64,000 bases of DNA from an uncultured Eubacteriales bacterium (GTDB lineage Bacteria; Bacillota; Clostridia; Peptostreptococcales; Anaerovoracaceae): assembly GCA_902776285.1 (NCBI GenBank), contig CACYPK010000004.1, forward strand, positions 34,558 to 98,557, given 5' to 3'. The notes under the pieces are model-generated. The model was not told the DNA's origin and made no database searches. It worked only from the letters and a program-made list of their open reading frames with translations. The stretch's first letter is position 1, and every line of letters begins with the position of its first letter. The translations under genes and the position numbers were made by a program. Below, piece by piece: positions 44,988 to 53,461 of this stretch.

Positions 44988-45023
44988 AAAGCGGCCGCGG
45001 GGCATGTCCCCGTGGCTTTTTTT
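44988..45023 (+). terminator. intrinsic terminator after the purine permease
   Basis: CCGCGGGG/CCCCGTGG stem (one G-U) extended by AAAGC/GCTTT after a small bulge, ending in seven T residues. Confidence 0.85.
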
Positions 45024-45065
45024 AGTACAAACCCAAAATAATGTTAGGTTTTTGATGATAGACTC

Positions 45066-45094
45066 TTGTCTTGGTACTTTAGAGCATTTATAAT
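45066..45094 (+). promoter_or_regulatory. promoter of merR-xdhABC
   Basis: TTGTCT (45066-45071), 17 bases, TATAAT (45089-45094), identical boxes and spacing to the promoter at 29012. A dyad AAACC-N13-GGTTT lies just upstream at 45029-45051. Confidence 0.7.
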
Positions 45095-45141
45095 TTTGAT
45101 GAAAGAGTATATCCAAACTCAGAAACTGCAAGGCAAAAACC

Positions 45142-45927
45142 ATGAAAAGCCACTATGAAAGGACATGGAAAATAGGCGAGCTTGCAAACATGTTTGACAT
45201 CAATGTCCAGTTGCTGCGGCATTATGACAAAGAGGGCTTGCTGGTGCCGGAAATAAGGAATCCGAAGAACAATTGGCGTGCCTACAAGTACGATCAGATC
45301 TATCCGCTCGGCATGATACGCTTCCTGCGTCAGCTCGACTGTTCGCTGGACGATATCGGCTCGTTCATGCCGGGACGCAATCCGGATAATACCGAAAAAT
45401 ACCTGAGAAAACGCATGAAGATGATCCGCGCGAATTACGAGAAACTGCTCAAGATGGAGTCGGTGATGAACGACAGATTCGCGATGGTCAATCGTGAGAT
45501 GAAATATGCTGCGTTCGATCAGGTTTTTGTTTGCTCTGAAGAGGATATCTACTACATCGAAATCGGAGGGATAGAAGAGATCTTTGTAAACGAGCAGTTC
45601 TATCTGTATCCGACGATCGTGTTTTACACGGAAGATAAAACGACGTTCGCTGTAATGATCCCGGGTGAGGAGACTGCGAATTTTGACAGATACAGCGACA
45701 GGATACGCGTTCTGAATCCTGAGGAATACCTTGTCGGTTATCACAAGGGCCCGCACGAAAGGCTGGGAGAGACATTCAGCAGGATGCGCGCGGCAGCGGA
45801 GGGAATACTCGACGAAGGCTGCAGCCTCAGCGACACGGAGATCTGTATCGACATCATCGATCAGTTCATAGAAGCAGATAGTAATAACTTCGTAACGAAG
45901 GTAATGATAAAGATCAACAGAGACTAA
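45142..45927 (+). CDS. MerR-family transcriptional regulator with effector-binding domain
   Basis: 261 residues. N-terminal winged helix-turn-helix WKIGELANMFDINVQLLRHY then DKEGLLVPE (about residues 9-38) with the coupling helices IRFLRQLDCSLDDI. After the dimer coiled coil (about 90-125) comes a GyrI/BmrR-type effector-binding domain (to the end). It sits 28 bases upstream of xdhABC in the same direction, so it probably regulates purine oxidation and senses a small ligand. It is not a metal-type MerR: no Cys cluster at the C-terminus. The 17-base promoter spacing upstream is not the 19-20 bp usual for MerR autoregulation. Confidence 0.88.
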   Translation: MKSHYERTWKIGELANMFDINVQLLRHYDKEGLLVPEIRNPKNNWRAYKYDQIYPLGMIRFLRQLDCSLDDIGSFMPGRNPDNTEKYLRKRMKMIRANYEKLLKMESVMNDRFAMVNREMKYAAFDQVFVCSEEDIYYIEIGGIEEIFVNEQFYLYPTIVFYTEDKTTFAVMIPGEETANFDRYSDRIRVLNPEEYLVGYHKGPHERLGETFSRMRAAAEGILDEGCSLSDTEICIDIIDQFIEADSNNFVTKVMIKINRD

Positions 45928-45955
45928 GCACTATTCTCAGAAAGGAGGGCAGAGC

Positions 45956-48295
45956 ATGTCCAACAAATATATAGGACAGGCGGTGACAAGGCTCGACGCT
46001 TATGACAAGGCGATGGGACGCATCAAATATACTGACGACATGTGTCCGAGCGGCGCGCTCGTCATAAGGGTGCTCCATTCCACGGTGGCCAACGGCATCG
46101 TCAAATCCATAGACACGAGTGAGGCCGAGAAGATACCCGGCGTGGTACGCGTCTTCACATGCTTCGACCTTAAAGAAAAACACTATTTCCCGACCGCGGG
46201 CCATCCGTGGTCAACGGATCCTCATCATCAGGACATAGCCGACCGTCTGATCATGACCGATCATCCGCTGTTCTACGGCGATGACATCGGAGCGGTCGTG
46301 GCAGAGGATGAAGTCGCAGCGTCGCAGGCGCTCGCCATTCTCGAAAAGTCCGTCGAATACGAGGAACTTCCTTTCGTGCTCGACGCTCAGGAGGCAATGG
46401 AAGAAGGAGCTCCGCTTCTGCACGAGAAATTCCCTAATAACGTTCTCGCACACACCGAGATACACATGGGAAGCGTAGAAGAAGCGATCAAGGAGCCGGG
46501 ACTCACCAAGTGCGAGGGCTGGTACGAGACCCAGCCTGTGCAGCACTGCCACATAGAGAACTTCATCTGCTATGCCTACGGCGAGGGCGACAGGACCGTG
46601 GTGGTATCATCCACTCAGATCCCGCATATAGCAAGGCGTGTCATAGGACAGGCTACCGGAATGGACTGGGGCAAGTTCAGAGTCATCAAGCCTTATGTAG
46701 GAGGAGGATTCGGAAACAAGCAGGACGTGCTCTATGAACCGCTGTGCGCGTGGATATGCATGCAGCTCGGAGGACGCCTGGTGAAGCTCGACGTCCCGCG
46801 TGAAGAGACATTCATCTGCAACCGCATCAGGCACGCGATCAGATACCATATCACATCGTGGATGAGACCTGACGGAAGCTTCGCGGCCCGTACCATCAAG
46901 GCATGGTGCAACAACGGAGCGTACAGCTCGCACGGTCACGCGATCGCGGCAAAGGGCCTCAACGCCTTCCCGCAGCTCTACCCATGCGACAACATCGACG
47001 GAGAGACCTGGACGGTCTACACAAACCGTTCTGTCGCGGGAGCGATGAGAGGATACGGAATGCCTCAGGCCAGCTACGCGTTCGAATGCCACGCGGAGGA
47101 CTGCGCAAGGATGATGGGAATGGATCCGCTCGAGTTCCGCCGCAAGAACCTGATGCCTGTAGGATACTATCACGCGTTCTCGCAGAACGAGCTTTATTCC
47201 GATACATTCAATCAGTGCTTCGACAAGGGAGCTGAGATCATCGGCTACTACGACAAGGTCAAAAAATACGCTAAGCAGAAGGGCGATATCAGACGCGGCA
47301 TCGCGGTATCCACATTCTGGTACAACACAGCCGTATATCCGATCGCGCTTGAGACTTCATCCTGCCGAATAGTCATGAACCAGGACGGCTCGGTACAGTT
47401 CCAGCTCGGCGAGACCGAGATCGGCCAGGGCGCGGACACTGCTGCCGCTCAGATGATCGCGGATACCCTGGGCATACCACTCAGCATGGTGCATCCGGTA
47501 TCATGCCAGGATACAGACATAACACCGTTCGGTACCGGCGTATACGCTTCGAGAGGCACATACACGCTCGGCTTCTCGGTAAGGCAGACAGCACTGCTCC
47601 TCAAGGAAAAAGTGCTGGAGGCGGCGCATCAGTTCACGCGCATGCCGGTCTACAACCTCGATCTTGTCGACGGCAAGATCATAAGGACGACCGACGGACG
47701 CGAGCTCATGACGATAGGAGAACTCGCACTTTCAAAGCTCTACACAACTGACGGTTCGCAGCATCTTACAGCTGAGTCGACTTATCAGATCAAGTCGAAC
47801 GCGTACTCATTCGGCTGCTGCTTCGCGGAGGTAGAAGTAGACATACCGATGTGCCGTGTGAGACTGCTCAACATAGTGAACGTGCATGACTGCGGACAGG
47901 TCATCAATCCTCTGCTCGCGGCAGGGCAGGTCCACGGAGGACAGAGCATGGGTATCGGCTACGCTCTCTCGGAAAAGCTCATGTGGGACGCCAAGACGGG
48001 CAGGCCGCTCAACAACAACCTGCTCGACTACAAGATGTCGTCGTTCATGGATCACCCTAGACTGGTCGCTGACTTCGTAGAGAACTACGAACCTACCAGC
48101 GCGTACGGAACAAAGGGACTCGGCGAGCCTCCTGCTTGCCCGGTCGCTCCGGCTATCAGGAACGCGATAGGTCAGGCGACAGGGCTGTACATAAATGAAC
48201 TGCCGCTGTCACCGCACACGCTGTTCCGCGAGTTTACCGACGCGGGGCTCATAAACGATCCTTGGAGAAAAGAAGAGGGAAAGGAGGGCAAGTAG
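45956..48295 (+). CDS. xdhA: xanthine dehydrogenase, molybdenum-binding subunit (XdhA type)
   Basis: 779 residues, matching E. coli XdhA rather than fused eukaryotic enzymes. Molybdopterin-binding segments are VGGGFGNKQD (about residues 252-261), GAMRGYGMPQ, GETEIGQGADTAAAQ, and the catalytic base region GTKGLGEPPACPVAPAI, where the Glu activates the Mo-OH group. It hydroxylates xanthine/hypoxanthine-type purines with water-derived oxygen. The ribosome site AAGGAGGG is strong. It is co-transcribed with the FAD (xdhB) and 2Fe-2S (xdhC) subunits, with one-base and overlapping junctions. The exact substrate among purines is not fixed by sequence. Confidence 0.93.
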   Translation: MSNKYIGQAVTRLDAYDKAMGRIKYTDDMCPSGALVIRVLHSTVANGIVKSIDTSEAEKIPGVVRVFTCFDLKEKHYFPTAGHPWSTDPHHQDIADRLIMTDHPLFYGDDIGAVVAEDEVAASQALAILEKSVEYEELPFVLDAQEAMEEGAPLLHEKFPNNVLAHTEIHMGSVEEAIKEPGLTKCEGWYETQPVQHCHIENFICYAYGEGDRTVVVSSTQIPHIARRVIGQATGMDWGKFRVIKPYVGGGFGNKQDVLYEPLCAWICMQLGGRLVKLDVPREETFICNRIRHAIRYHITSWMRPDGSFAARTIKAWCNNGAYSSHGHAIAAKGLNAFPQLYPCDNIDGETWTVYTNRSVAGAMRGYGMPQASYAFECHAEDCARMMGMDPLEFRRKNLMPVGYYHAFSQNELYSDTFNQCFDKGAEIIGYYDKVKKYAKQKGDIRRGIAVSTFWYNTAVYPIALETSSCRIVMNQDGSVQFQLGETEIGQGADTAAAQMIADTLGIPLSMVHPVSCQDTDITPFGTGVYASRGTYTLGFSVRQTALLLKEKVLEAAHQFTRMPVYNLDLVDGKIIRTTDGRELMTIGELALSKLYTTDGSQHLTAESTYQIKSNAYSFGCCFAEVEVDIPMCRVRLLNIVNVHDCGQVINPLLAAGQVHGGQSMGIGYALSEKLMWDAKTGRPLNNNLLDYKMSSFMDHPRLVADFVENYEPTSAYGTKGLGEPPACPVAPAIRNAIGQATGLYINELPLSPHTLFREFTDAGLINDPWRKEEGKEGK

Positions 48296-48296
48296 C

Positions 48297-49184
48297 ATGT
48301 ATGACATAAAAGCTCTGTATGAAGCTGAAAGCGTACAGGATGCCGTCAGACTGCTGCAGGAACACCCTGAAGCGCAGATACTGGCGGGCGGCTCCGACGT
48401 GCTCGTTCAGATACGTGAGGGCAGAAGGGCCGGCAAGGAATTTGTCAGCATCTACATGCTCGACGAGATCCGCGGAGTAAGCATCGATGAAGAGGAGAAC
48501 ATCCGCATCGGTTCGCTCACAAGCTTCTCTCACATAACGAAAGATCCGATCATTCAGAAATACATAAACGTCCTCGGTGAGGCTGTCGATATGGTGGGAG
48601 GCCCTCAGATCAGGGCGATCGGCACCATAGGCGGCAACACCTGCAACGGCGTGACTTCGGCCGACTCAGCTTCGACTCTGATGGCTTGGGACGCGGTCAT
48701 GGAGATGACAGGTCCTAACGGAGTAAGGCGCGTGCCTATCAAGGACTTCTATATCAAAGCAAAGGTCGTTAACATCGAGCCTGCGGAGATACAGACAGCG
48801 ATCCTTATCCCGAAGGAATCCTACGACAGGTGCTACGGCCACTACATTAAGTATTCGATGAGAAACGCCCTGGATATCGCTACGACGGGCTGCTCGGTCA
48901 ATGTGAGGCTCAGCGAAGACAAGAAGACATTTGAGAGAGTCCGCATAGGCTACGGCGTAGCTTCGCCTATACCTGTACGCGCTCCGAGCGCTGAGGCGTT
49001 CATCAACGGAAAGAAGATAACTGACAAGAATATCAAGAAGTTCGCGGAGACAGTCCTCGAAGACATCAATCCGCGTGACAGTTGGCGCGCGGGCAAGGCT
49101 CTCCGTCAGCACATATCCGTCGTCATGGCGGAACGCGCGCTTCGTGAGTGCGTGAGCATGGCAGGAGGTGAGATAAATGGCTAA
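48297..49184 (+). CDS. xdhB: xanthine dehydrogenase, FAD-binding subunit (XdhB type)
   Basis: 295 residues. FAD-binding elements of the CoxM/XdhB family are ILAGGSDVLVQIREG near residue 32 and the pyrophosphate motif IRAIGTIGGNTCNG near residue 105. The C-terminal CO_deh_flav_C domain follows. It accepts electrons from the 2Fe-2S subunit and passes them to NAD+ or a carrier. ATG begins one base after the xdhA stop, and the stop overlaps xdhC by eight bases. Confidence 0.93.
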   Translation: MYDIKALYEAESVQDAVRLLQEHPEAQILAGGSDVLVQIREGRRAGKEFVSIYMLDEIRGVSIDEEENIRIGSLTSFSHITKDPIIQKYINVLGEAVDMVGGPQIRAIGTIGGNTCNGVTSADSASTLMAWDAVMEMTGPNGVRRVPIKDFYIKAKVVNIEPAEIQTAILIPKESYDRCYGHYIKYSMRNALDIATTGCSVNVRLSEDKKTFERVRIGYGVASPIPVRAPSAEAFINGKKITDKNIKKFAETVLEDINPRDSWRAGKALRQHISVVMAERALRECVSMAGGEING

Positions 49185-49728
49185 ACAGTACAAAGTGGTC
49201 CACTGCACCGTCAACGGCAAGGAAATAGAGCAGGTCGTAGACGTGCGCTCATCGCTTACGGACATGCTCAGAAACGATCTGCACCTGACTTCCGTAAAGA
49301 AGGGCTGCGAGGTAGGAGAGTGCGGAGCCTGCACCGTGATAATCAACGGCGAGGGTTTCAACTCCTGCATATATCTCGCGGTATGGGCAGAAGGCAAGGA
49401 GATATGGACTCTCGAAGGTCTTACGGGACCGGGAGGAGAGCTTTCGGACATCCAGCAGGCGTTCGTAGACGAAGGAGCCATACAGTGCGGATTCTGCACT
49501 CCGGGCTTCATTATGACAAGCTGGGAGATAGTAAACTCCGGCAGGGAGTACACCGACGACGAGCTCAGAAAGGCCCTTTCGGGACATCTCTGCAGATGCA
49601 CGGGTTATGAGAACATCTTCCGCGCTGTCAAAAAGACGATGCTGAGACATCTCGGCAAGTACGAGGAAGCCGAACTCGTCAATTCTCAGGGTATCACGGA
49701 ATATCCTGAGCCGATGCCTTTCAAGTAG
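49177..49728 (+). CDS. xdhC: xanthine dehydrogenase, 2Fe-2S subunit (XdhC iron-sulfur type)
   Basis: 183 residues. Plant-type cluster CEVGECGACTV plus Cys after INGEGFNS, and the second cluster CGFCTPG with CRCTGY, are complete. It transfers electrons from the molybdenum site to the FAD subunit. The gene is named after the E. coli iron-sulfur subunit and must not be confused with the XdhC maturation factor at 41065. A GGAGGTG ribosome site lies within the end of xdhB. It could also serve the following XdhD, whose own Fe-S domain lacks cysteines. Confidence 0.94.
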   Translation: MAKQYKVVHCTVNGKEIEQVVDVRSSLTDMLRNDLHLTSVKKGCEVGECGACTVIINGEGFNSCIYLAVWAEGKEIWTLEGLTGPGGELSDIQQAFVDEGAIQCGFCTPGFIMTSWEIVNSGREYTDDELRKALSGHLCRCTGYENIFRAVKKTMLRHLGKYEEAELVNSQGITEYPEPMPFK

Positions 49729-49744
49729 GGTAAGGGGGAGAAAA

Positions 49745-50551
49745 ATGGCAACTAAACTCATATTGGCAAAAACCCCGGCTGAGGCGGTCGATGCCAAGAC
49801 ATCATCCGCGGCTTTCATCGCGGGAGGTACCGAGGTCAACCGGCTCGGATCGGATATTGCCGGGGAAGCTGACGTTCTTATCTCGCTCAAGAAGTGCGGC
49901 GCCCTCAAAAGCATCGAGAGGGATGCCGGATATGTGACTGTCGGCTCGATGTGCACATTCCAGCAGATCGTGGAATCCGAATGGATACCGGCGTATCTGA
50001 AGGAAGCCGCGCTTTTCATGGCCTCGCGCACAAAGCGCAACATGGCCACCATAGCCGGAAACATCGCCGCCAACAGAAGCGATTCATATCTGATCCCGGC
50101 TCTGACAGTAGCCGGAGCGGTGATCGAGCTGTGCCGCAAAAGCGGGGAGACCGTTAGGGTCGGAATACAGGAGTATCTCGAAAATAAGGAATCTTACGGG
50201 AACGACCTGATCGTGTCGGTCACTGTGCCTGAAGATATCAGGCTGGTGTCCAAGCGCTATGCCAATACCGCTCAGAGCCACGCTGTCCTCACAATGAGCG
50301 CGGCGCTCACAGAAGAGGGCATATACATGGCAGGCGGGGTAAAGAACGTCGGACAGCTTCACTTCTGCGATCTGGAAAAGGCTTTCAATGAAGATCCTGA
50401 CATCAGCGAAGAAGCGATCATAAAGATGGTCAGAGATTGCACCGGACTTCACACTGAAGATGACATGTTCGGGAGCGACGCATACAAGCGCTACCTGATA
50501 GCGGTGACCGCCTTCGATCTTCACAGAAAGCTCAAGGGGAAGGAGGTATAG
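49745..50551 (+). CDS. ygfM: YgfM-like FAD-binding oxidoreductase subunit
   Basis: 268 residues, close in length to E. coli YgfM. FAD-binding motif FIAGGTEVNRLGSD near residue 25 and ASRTKRNMATIAGNIAANR near residue 100 (the second is the family's flavin pyrophosphate loop). The shared downstream order ygfM-xdhD is the same as in E. coli. It is thought to be the flavin partner of XdhD. It follows xdhC by 16 bases and precedes xdhD by two bases. Confidence 0.9.
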   Translation: MATKLILAKTPAEAVDAKTSSAAFIAGGTEVNRLGSDIAGEADVLISLKKCGALKSIERDAGYVTVGSMCTFQQIVESEWIPAYLKEAALFMASRTKRNMATIAGNIAANRSDSYLIPALTVAGAVIELCRKSGETVRVGIQEYLENKESYGNDLIVSVTVPEDIRLVSKRYANTAQSHAVLTMSAALTEEGIYMAGGVKNVGQLHFCDLEKAFNEDPDISEEAIIKMVRDCTGLHTEDDMFGSDAYKRYLIAVTAFDLHRKLKGKEV

Positions 50552-50553
50552 AC

Positions 50554-53433
50554 ATGATCACTTGTACCATAAACGGCAAAAAACGGTCATTCGATATCGA
50601 CCCGACCAGGAGACTGCGCGAGATGCTGCTGATGAACGGCAATTTTGCCGTCCGTGACAGCGATGACGCCGAAGGTTTTTGCGGAAGCGACACAGTCATA
50701 ATGAACGATGTCCCGGTGTTCTCCAACCTTGTTCTGGCGGGAGAAGCAGAGGGCTGCGAGATCATCACGCCTGATTCACTGGGCGATTCGATGCATCTTT
50801 CGGTAGTGCAGCAGGCTCTCGTAGACGCGGGAGTCGTGCAGAGCGCTTACAACGCGCCTGCCGCAGCGCTGCTTATGACATGGCTGTTCGAAAAGAACCA
50901 CAATCCTTCAAGAGAAGACGTAAAGGACATCCTTTCGGGAATATTCATCAGGGACGCCGGATACGAGCATTACTACCTCGCCGCGGATCTGATCAAGGAA
51001 AAACTCGCTACGGGAAAATACAAGACTCAGATAGCGCCTGAATTCAGGCCGAACCTGAAGGCTGTCGGCAAGGTGATGCCTAAGGTGGACGCTCCGCAGC
51101 TCGTCTCGGGCGAGAGGGCGTTCGTAGAGGATTACGTGGATGACGACACATGCTACATGGTCGTCCTGCGCTCACCTTACGCTCACGCCTATGTAAACAA
51201 GATAGATACTTCGAAGGCAGAGGCTCTGCCGGGCGTCATCAAGGTGATAACAGCGTACAACTGCTCCGACGCCACATACATGTCAGCCGGACAGGGCAAC
51301 CCTGAACCTTCGCCTCATGACAGAAAACTGCTCAACAAGAAGGTCAGACACGTTGGCGACCGTGTGGCCGCTATCGTCGCTGAGACGCTCGAAGAAGCGA
51401 TTAAGGCACGAGACCTCATCGAAGTGGAATACGAGCCTCTGGAGGCCGTTTTCACGGTCGAGGAGGCCATGGCTGAAGGCGCTCCGCTGGTACACAACGG
51501 AAGGGTGCAGTACAACGCGGGCGCTCCGGACGATCTGGACGAGTACAACGCCAAACTGTCCGGAGACGAGAGAGAGGGAAAGGTAGTGTATCAGTTCCCG
51601 CTCCACGGAGACATCCTACACAACGTTGCGGCGGCTAACCACGGCGGCATCGGCGATGTCGACAAAGCCTTTGAAGAGGCTGACGCCGTCGTTGAAGCGA
51701 CGTTCCAGACCAGCCAGATCCAGCATACGCCTCTCGAGACGCACATCTGCTTCTCCAAGCTCGAGAACGGCAGACTCATCATCTACGCCAGCACGCAGGT
51801 ACCTTACCACGTGCGCCGCATCGTGAGCTGGGTCACCGGGCTTTCGGAAAACAAGATACATGTAATAAAGACCAGGGTCGGAGGCGGCTATGGCTCCAAG
51901 CAGGACATCCTCGTAGAGGATCTCACGGCTTACGCCACTTACGTGACCGGCAGACCTGTGCTTTACCACAATACGCGCGAAGAGGAGTTCATAGCCAACT
52001 CCACCAGGCATCCGATGCGCGTCCATGTAAAGATGGGCGGCAAGAAGGACGGATCGATCACGGGCATCTACCTCAAGGTTGACGCCAACACCGGACCTTA
52101 CGGAAACCACGCGCTTACGGTGCCTATGAACAGCTGTTCAAAGACTCTGCCGCTGTTCAAGTGCGACAACATGAAATACGATCTGACGATCTACTACACC
52201 AACACGCCTCCTGCGGGAGCGTACCAGGGCTACGGCACGCCTAAGGGCACATACGGTCTCATGATGGCCATGTGCGAGCTGGCCGACAAACTGGGTGTCG
52301 ACTACAAGGAGATGGTGCTGAAGAACCACGTAGAAGAAGGCTACATGCTCGAGATCCTCAGGGGACTCGGCGAGGGCCGCGAAGGAAACGTGGTGCCTGT
52401 AGGATCGTGCGGATTAAGAGAGGCAGTCGAGAAGGGCTGCGAGATGATAGAGTGGGGCAAGCGTGAGGAAAGCGATGATCCTGACTGGAAGATCGGCAAG
52501 GGCTTCGCGATGATAATGCAGGGTTCCGGACTTCCGGGACTCGACCACGCCAACGCGATCGCCAAGCTCGAGATGGACGGATCGATAATCGTGCTCTCGG
52601 GAGCGGCGGATATCGGAACAGGCCTCGATACCATCATCGCAAAGGTCGCAAGCGACATACTCTGCGTGCCTATGGACAGGATAACGGTGCTTTCGGGAGA
52701 TACAGACTCCGGAGCATTTGATACAGGCTCATACGCTTCGTCAGGAACCTTCTTCAGCGGCAATGCCGCGGTAGTGGCATCCACAAATCTGAAGGAGAAG
52801 ATACTCGATGAAGCGGCTTACCAGCTCGGAGAAGACGTAGAAGACATAGAAGTCGACTGGCCGGGAGTCGCGAGATCCAAGAAGACAGGTAAAGAGTTAT
52901 CGTATTACGATATCATCCACACGACTACTTCAGGAACAGGCCGCGGTCACCTCATCGCGCCGGGAAGCTTCACGACAGCGGCGTCATCCGTACCTTACGG
53001 AGCGCACTTCGCGCAGGTCGCCGTAAACGTGAGAACGGGCGAAGTCAAGGTCCAGAAGTTCTACGCCATACAGGACGCGGGAACGCCTATCAATCCGGAG
53101 GCCGCTCTCTGCCAGATGTACGGTGCTTCGCTCAAATCGATAGGTCATACACTGTACGAGGACATGATACTCGACAAGTACGGACGCTGCGTTAACGCAA
53201 CGATGACTGACTACGGTGTCCCGATGATAAGCGAGCAGCCTGATGACTTCAAGGCTGTGCTCATAGATGTGGACGATCCGGACGGACCGTTCGGAGCCAA
53301 GTCCATTTCGGAGATCGCGTGCAACGGCGCGGCTCCTGCCATAGGAAACGCCATCCACGACGCGTGCGGCGTCTGGATGAGAAGCTGGCCTATGACGCCT
53401 GAAAAGATACTCCGCGAGTTGGGTAAGATATAA
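50554..53433 (+). CDS. xdhD: XdhD-like molybdenum hydroxylase (purine hydroxylase/reductase)
   Basis: 959 residues, almost the length of E. coli XdhD (956), and alignable by eye along its whole length. The N-terminal 160 residues keep the 2Fe-2S fold but lack the cluster cysteines (NFAVRDSDDAEGFCGSDTVI instead of a CxxGxCGxC motif), as in E. coli. The molybdenum part has RVGGGYGSKQD, GAYQGYGTPKG, GAADIGTGLDTIIAKV and the catalytic Glu in FGAKSISEIACNGAAPA. XdhD belongs to the gene set recently linked to anaerobic urate breakdown in gut bacteria. Electrons probably pass to YgfM, XdhC or YgfK. The stop is followed by the phased repeat array. Confidence 0.94.
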   Translation: MITCTINGKKRSFDIDPTRRLREMLLMNGNFAVRDSDDAEGFCGSDTVIMNDVPVFSNLVLAGEAEGCEIITPDSLGDSMHLSVVQQALVDAGVVQSAYNAPAAALLMTWLFEKNHNPSREDVKDILSGIFIRDAGYEHYYLAADLIKEKLATGKYKTQIAPEFRPNLKAVGKVMPKVDAPQLVSGERAFVEDYVDDDTCYMVVLRSPYAHAYVNKIDTSKAEALPGVIKVITAYNCSDATYMSAGQGNPEPSPHDRKLLNKKVRHVGDRVAAIVAETLEEAIKARDLIEVEYEPLEAVFTVEEAMAEGAPLVHNGRVQYNAGAPDDLDEYNAKLSGDEREGKVVYQFPLHGDILHNVAAANHGGIGDVDKAFEEADAVVEATFQTSQIQHTPLETHICFSKLENGRLIIYASTQVPYHVRRIVSWVTGLSENKIHVIKTRVGGGYGSKQDILVEDLTAYATYVTGRPVLYHNTREEEFIANSTRHPMRVHVKMGGKKDGSITGIYLKVDANTGPYGNHALTVPMNSCSKTLPLFKCDNMKYDLTIYYTNTPPAGAYQGYGTPKGTYGLMMAMCELADKLGVDYKEMVLKNHVEEGYMLEILRGLGEGREGNVVPVGSCGLREAVEKGCEMIEWGKREESDDPDWKIGKGFAMIMQGSGLPGLDHANAIAKLEMDGSIIVLSGAADIGTGLDTIIAKVASDILCVPMDRITVLSGDTDSGAFDTGSYASSGTFFSGNAAVVASTNLKEKILDEAAYQLGEDVEDIEVDWPGVARSKKTGKELSYYDIIHTTTSGTGRGHLIAPGSFTTAASSVPYGAHFAQVAVNVRTGEVKVQKFYAIQDAGTPINPEAALCQMYGASLKSIGHTLYEDMILDKYGRCVNATMTDYGVPMISEQPDDFKAVLIDVDDPDGPFGAKSISEIACNGAAPAIGNAIHDACGVWMRSWPMTPEKILRELGKI

Positions 53434-53461
53434 ATCCTACCCTGGCAACTCTGAACGAGTG

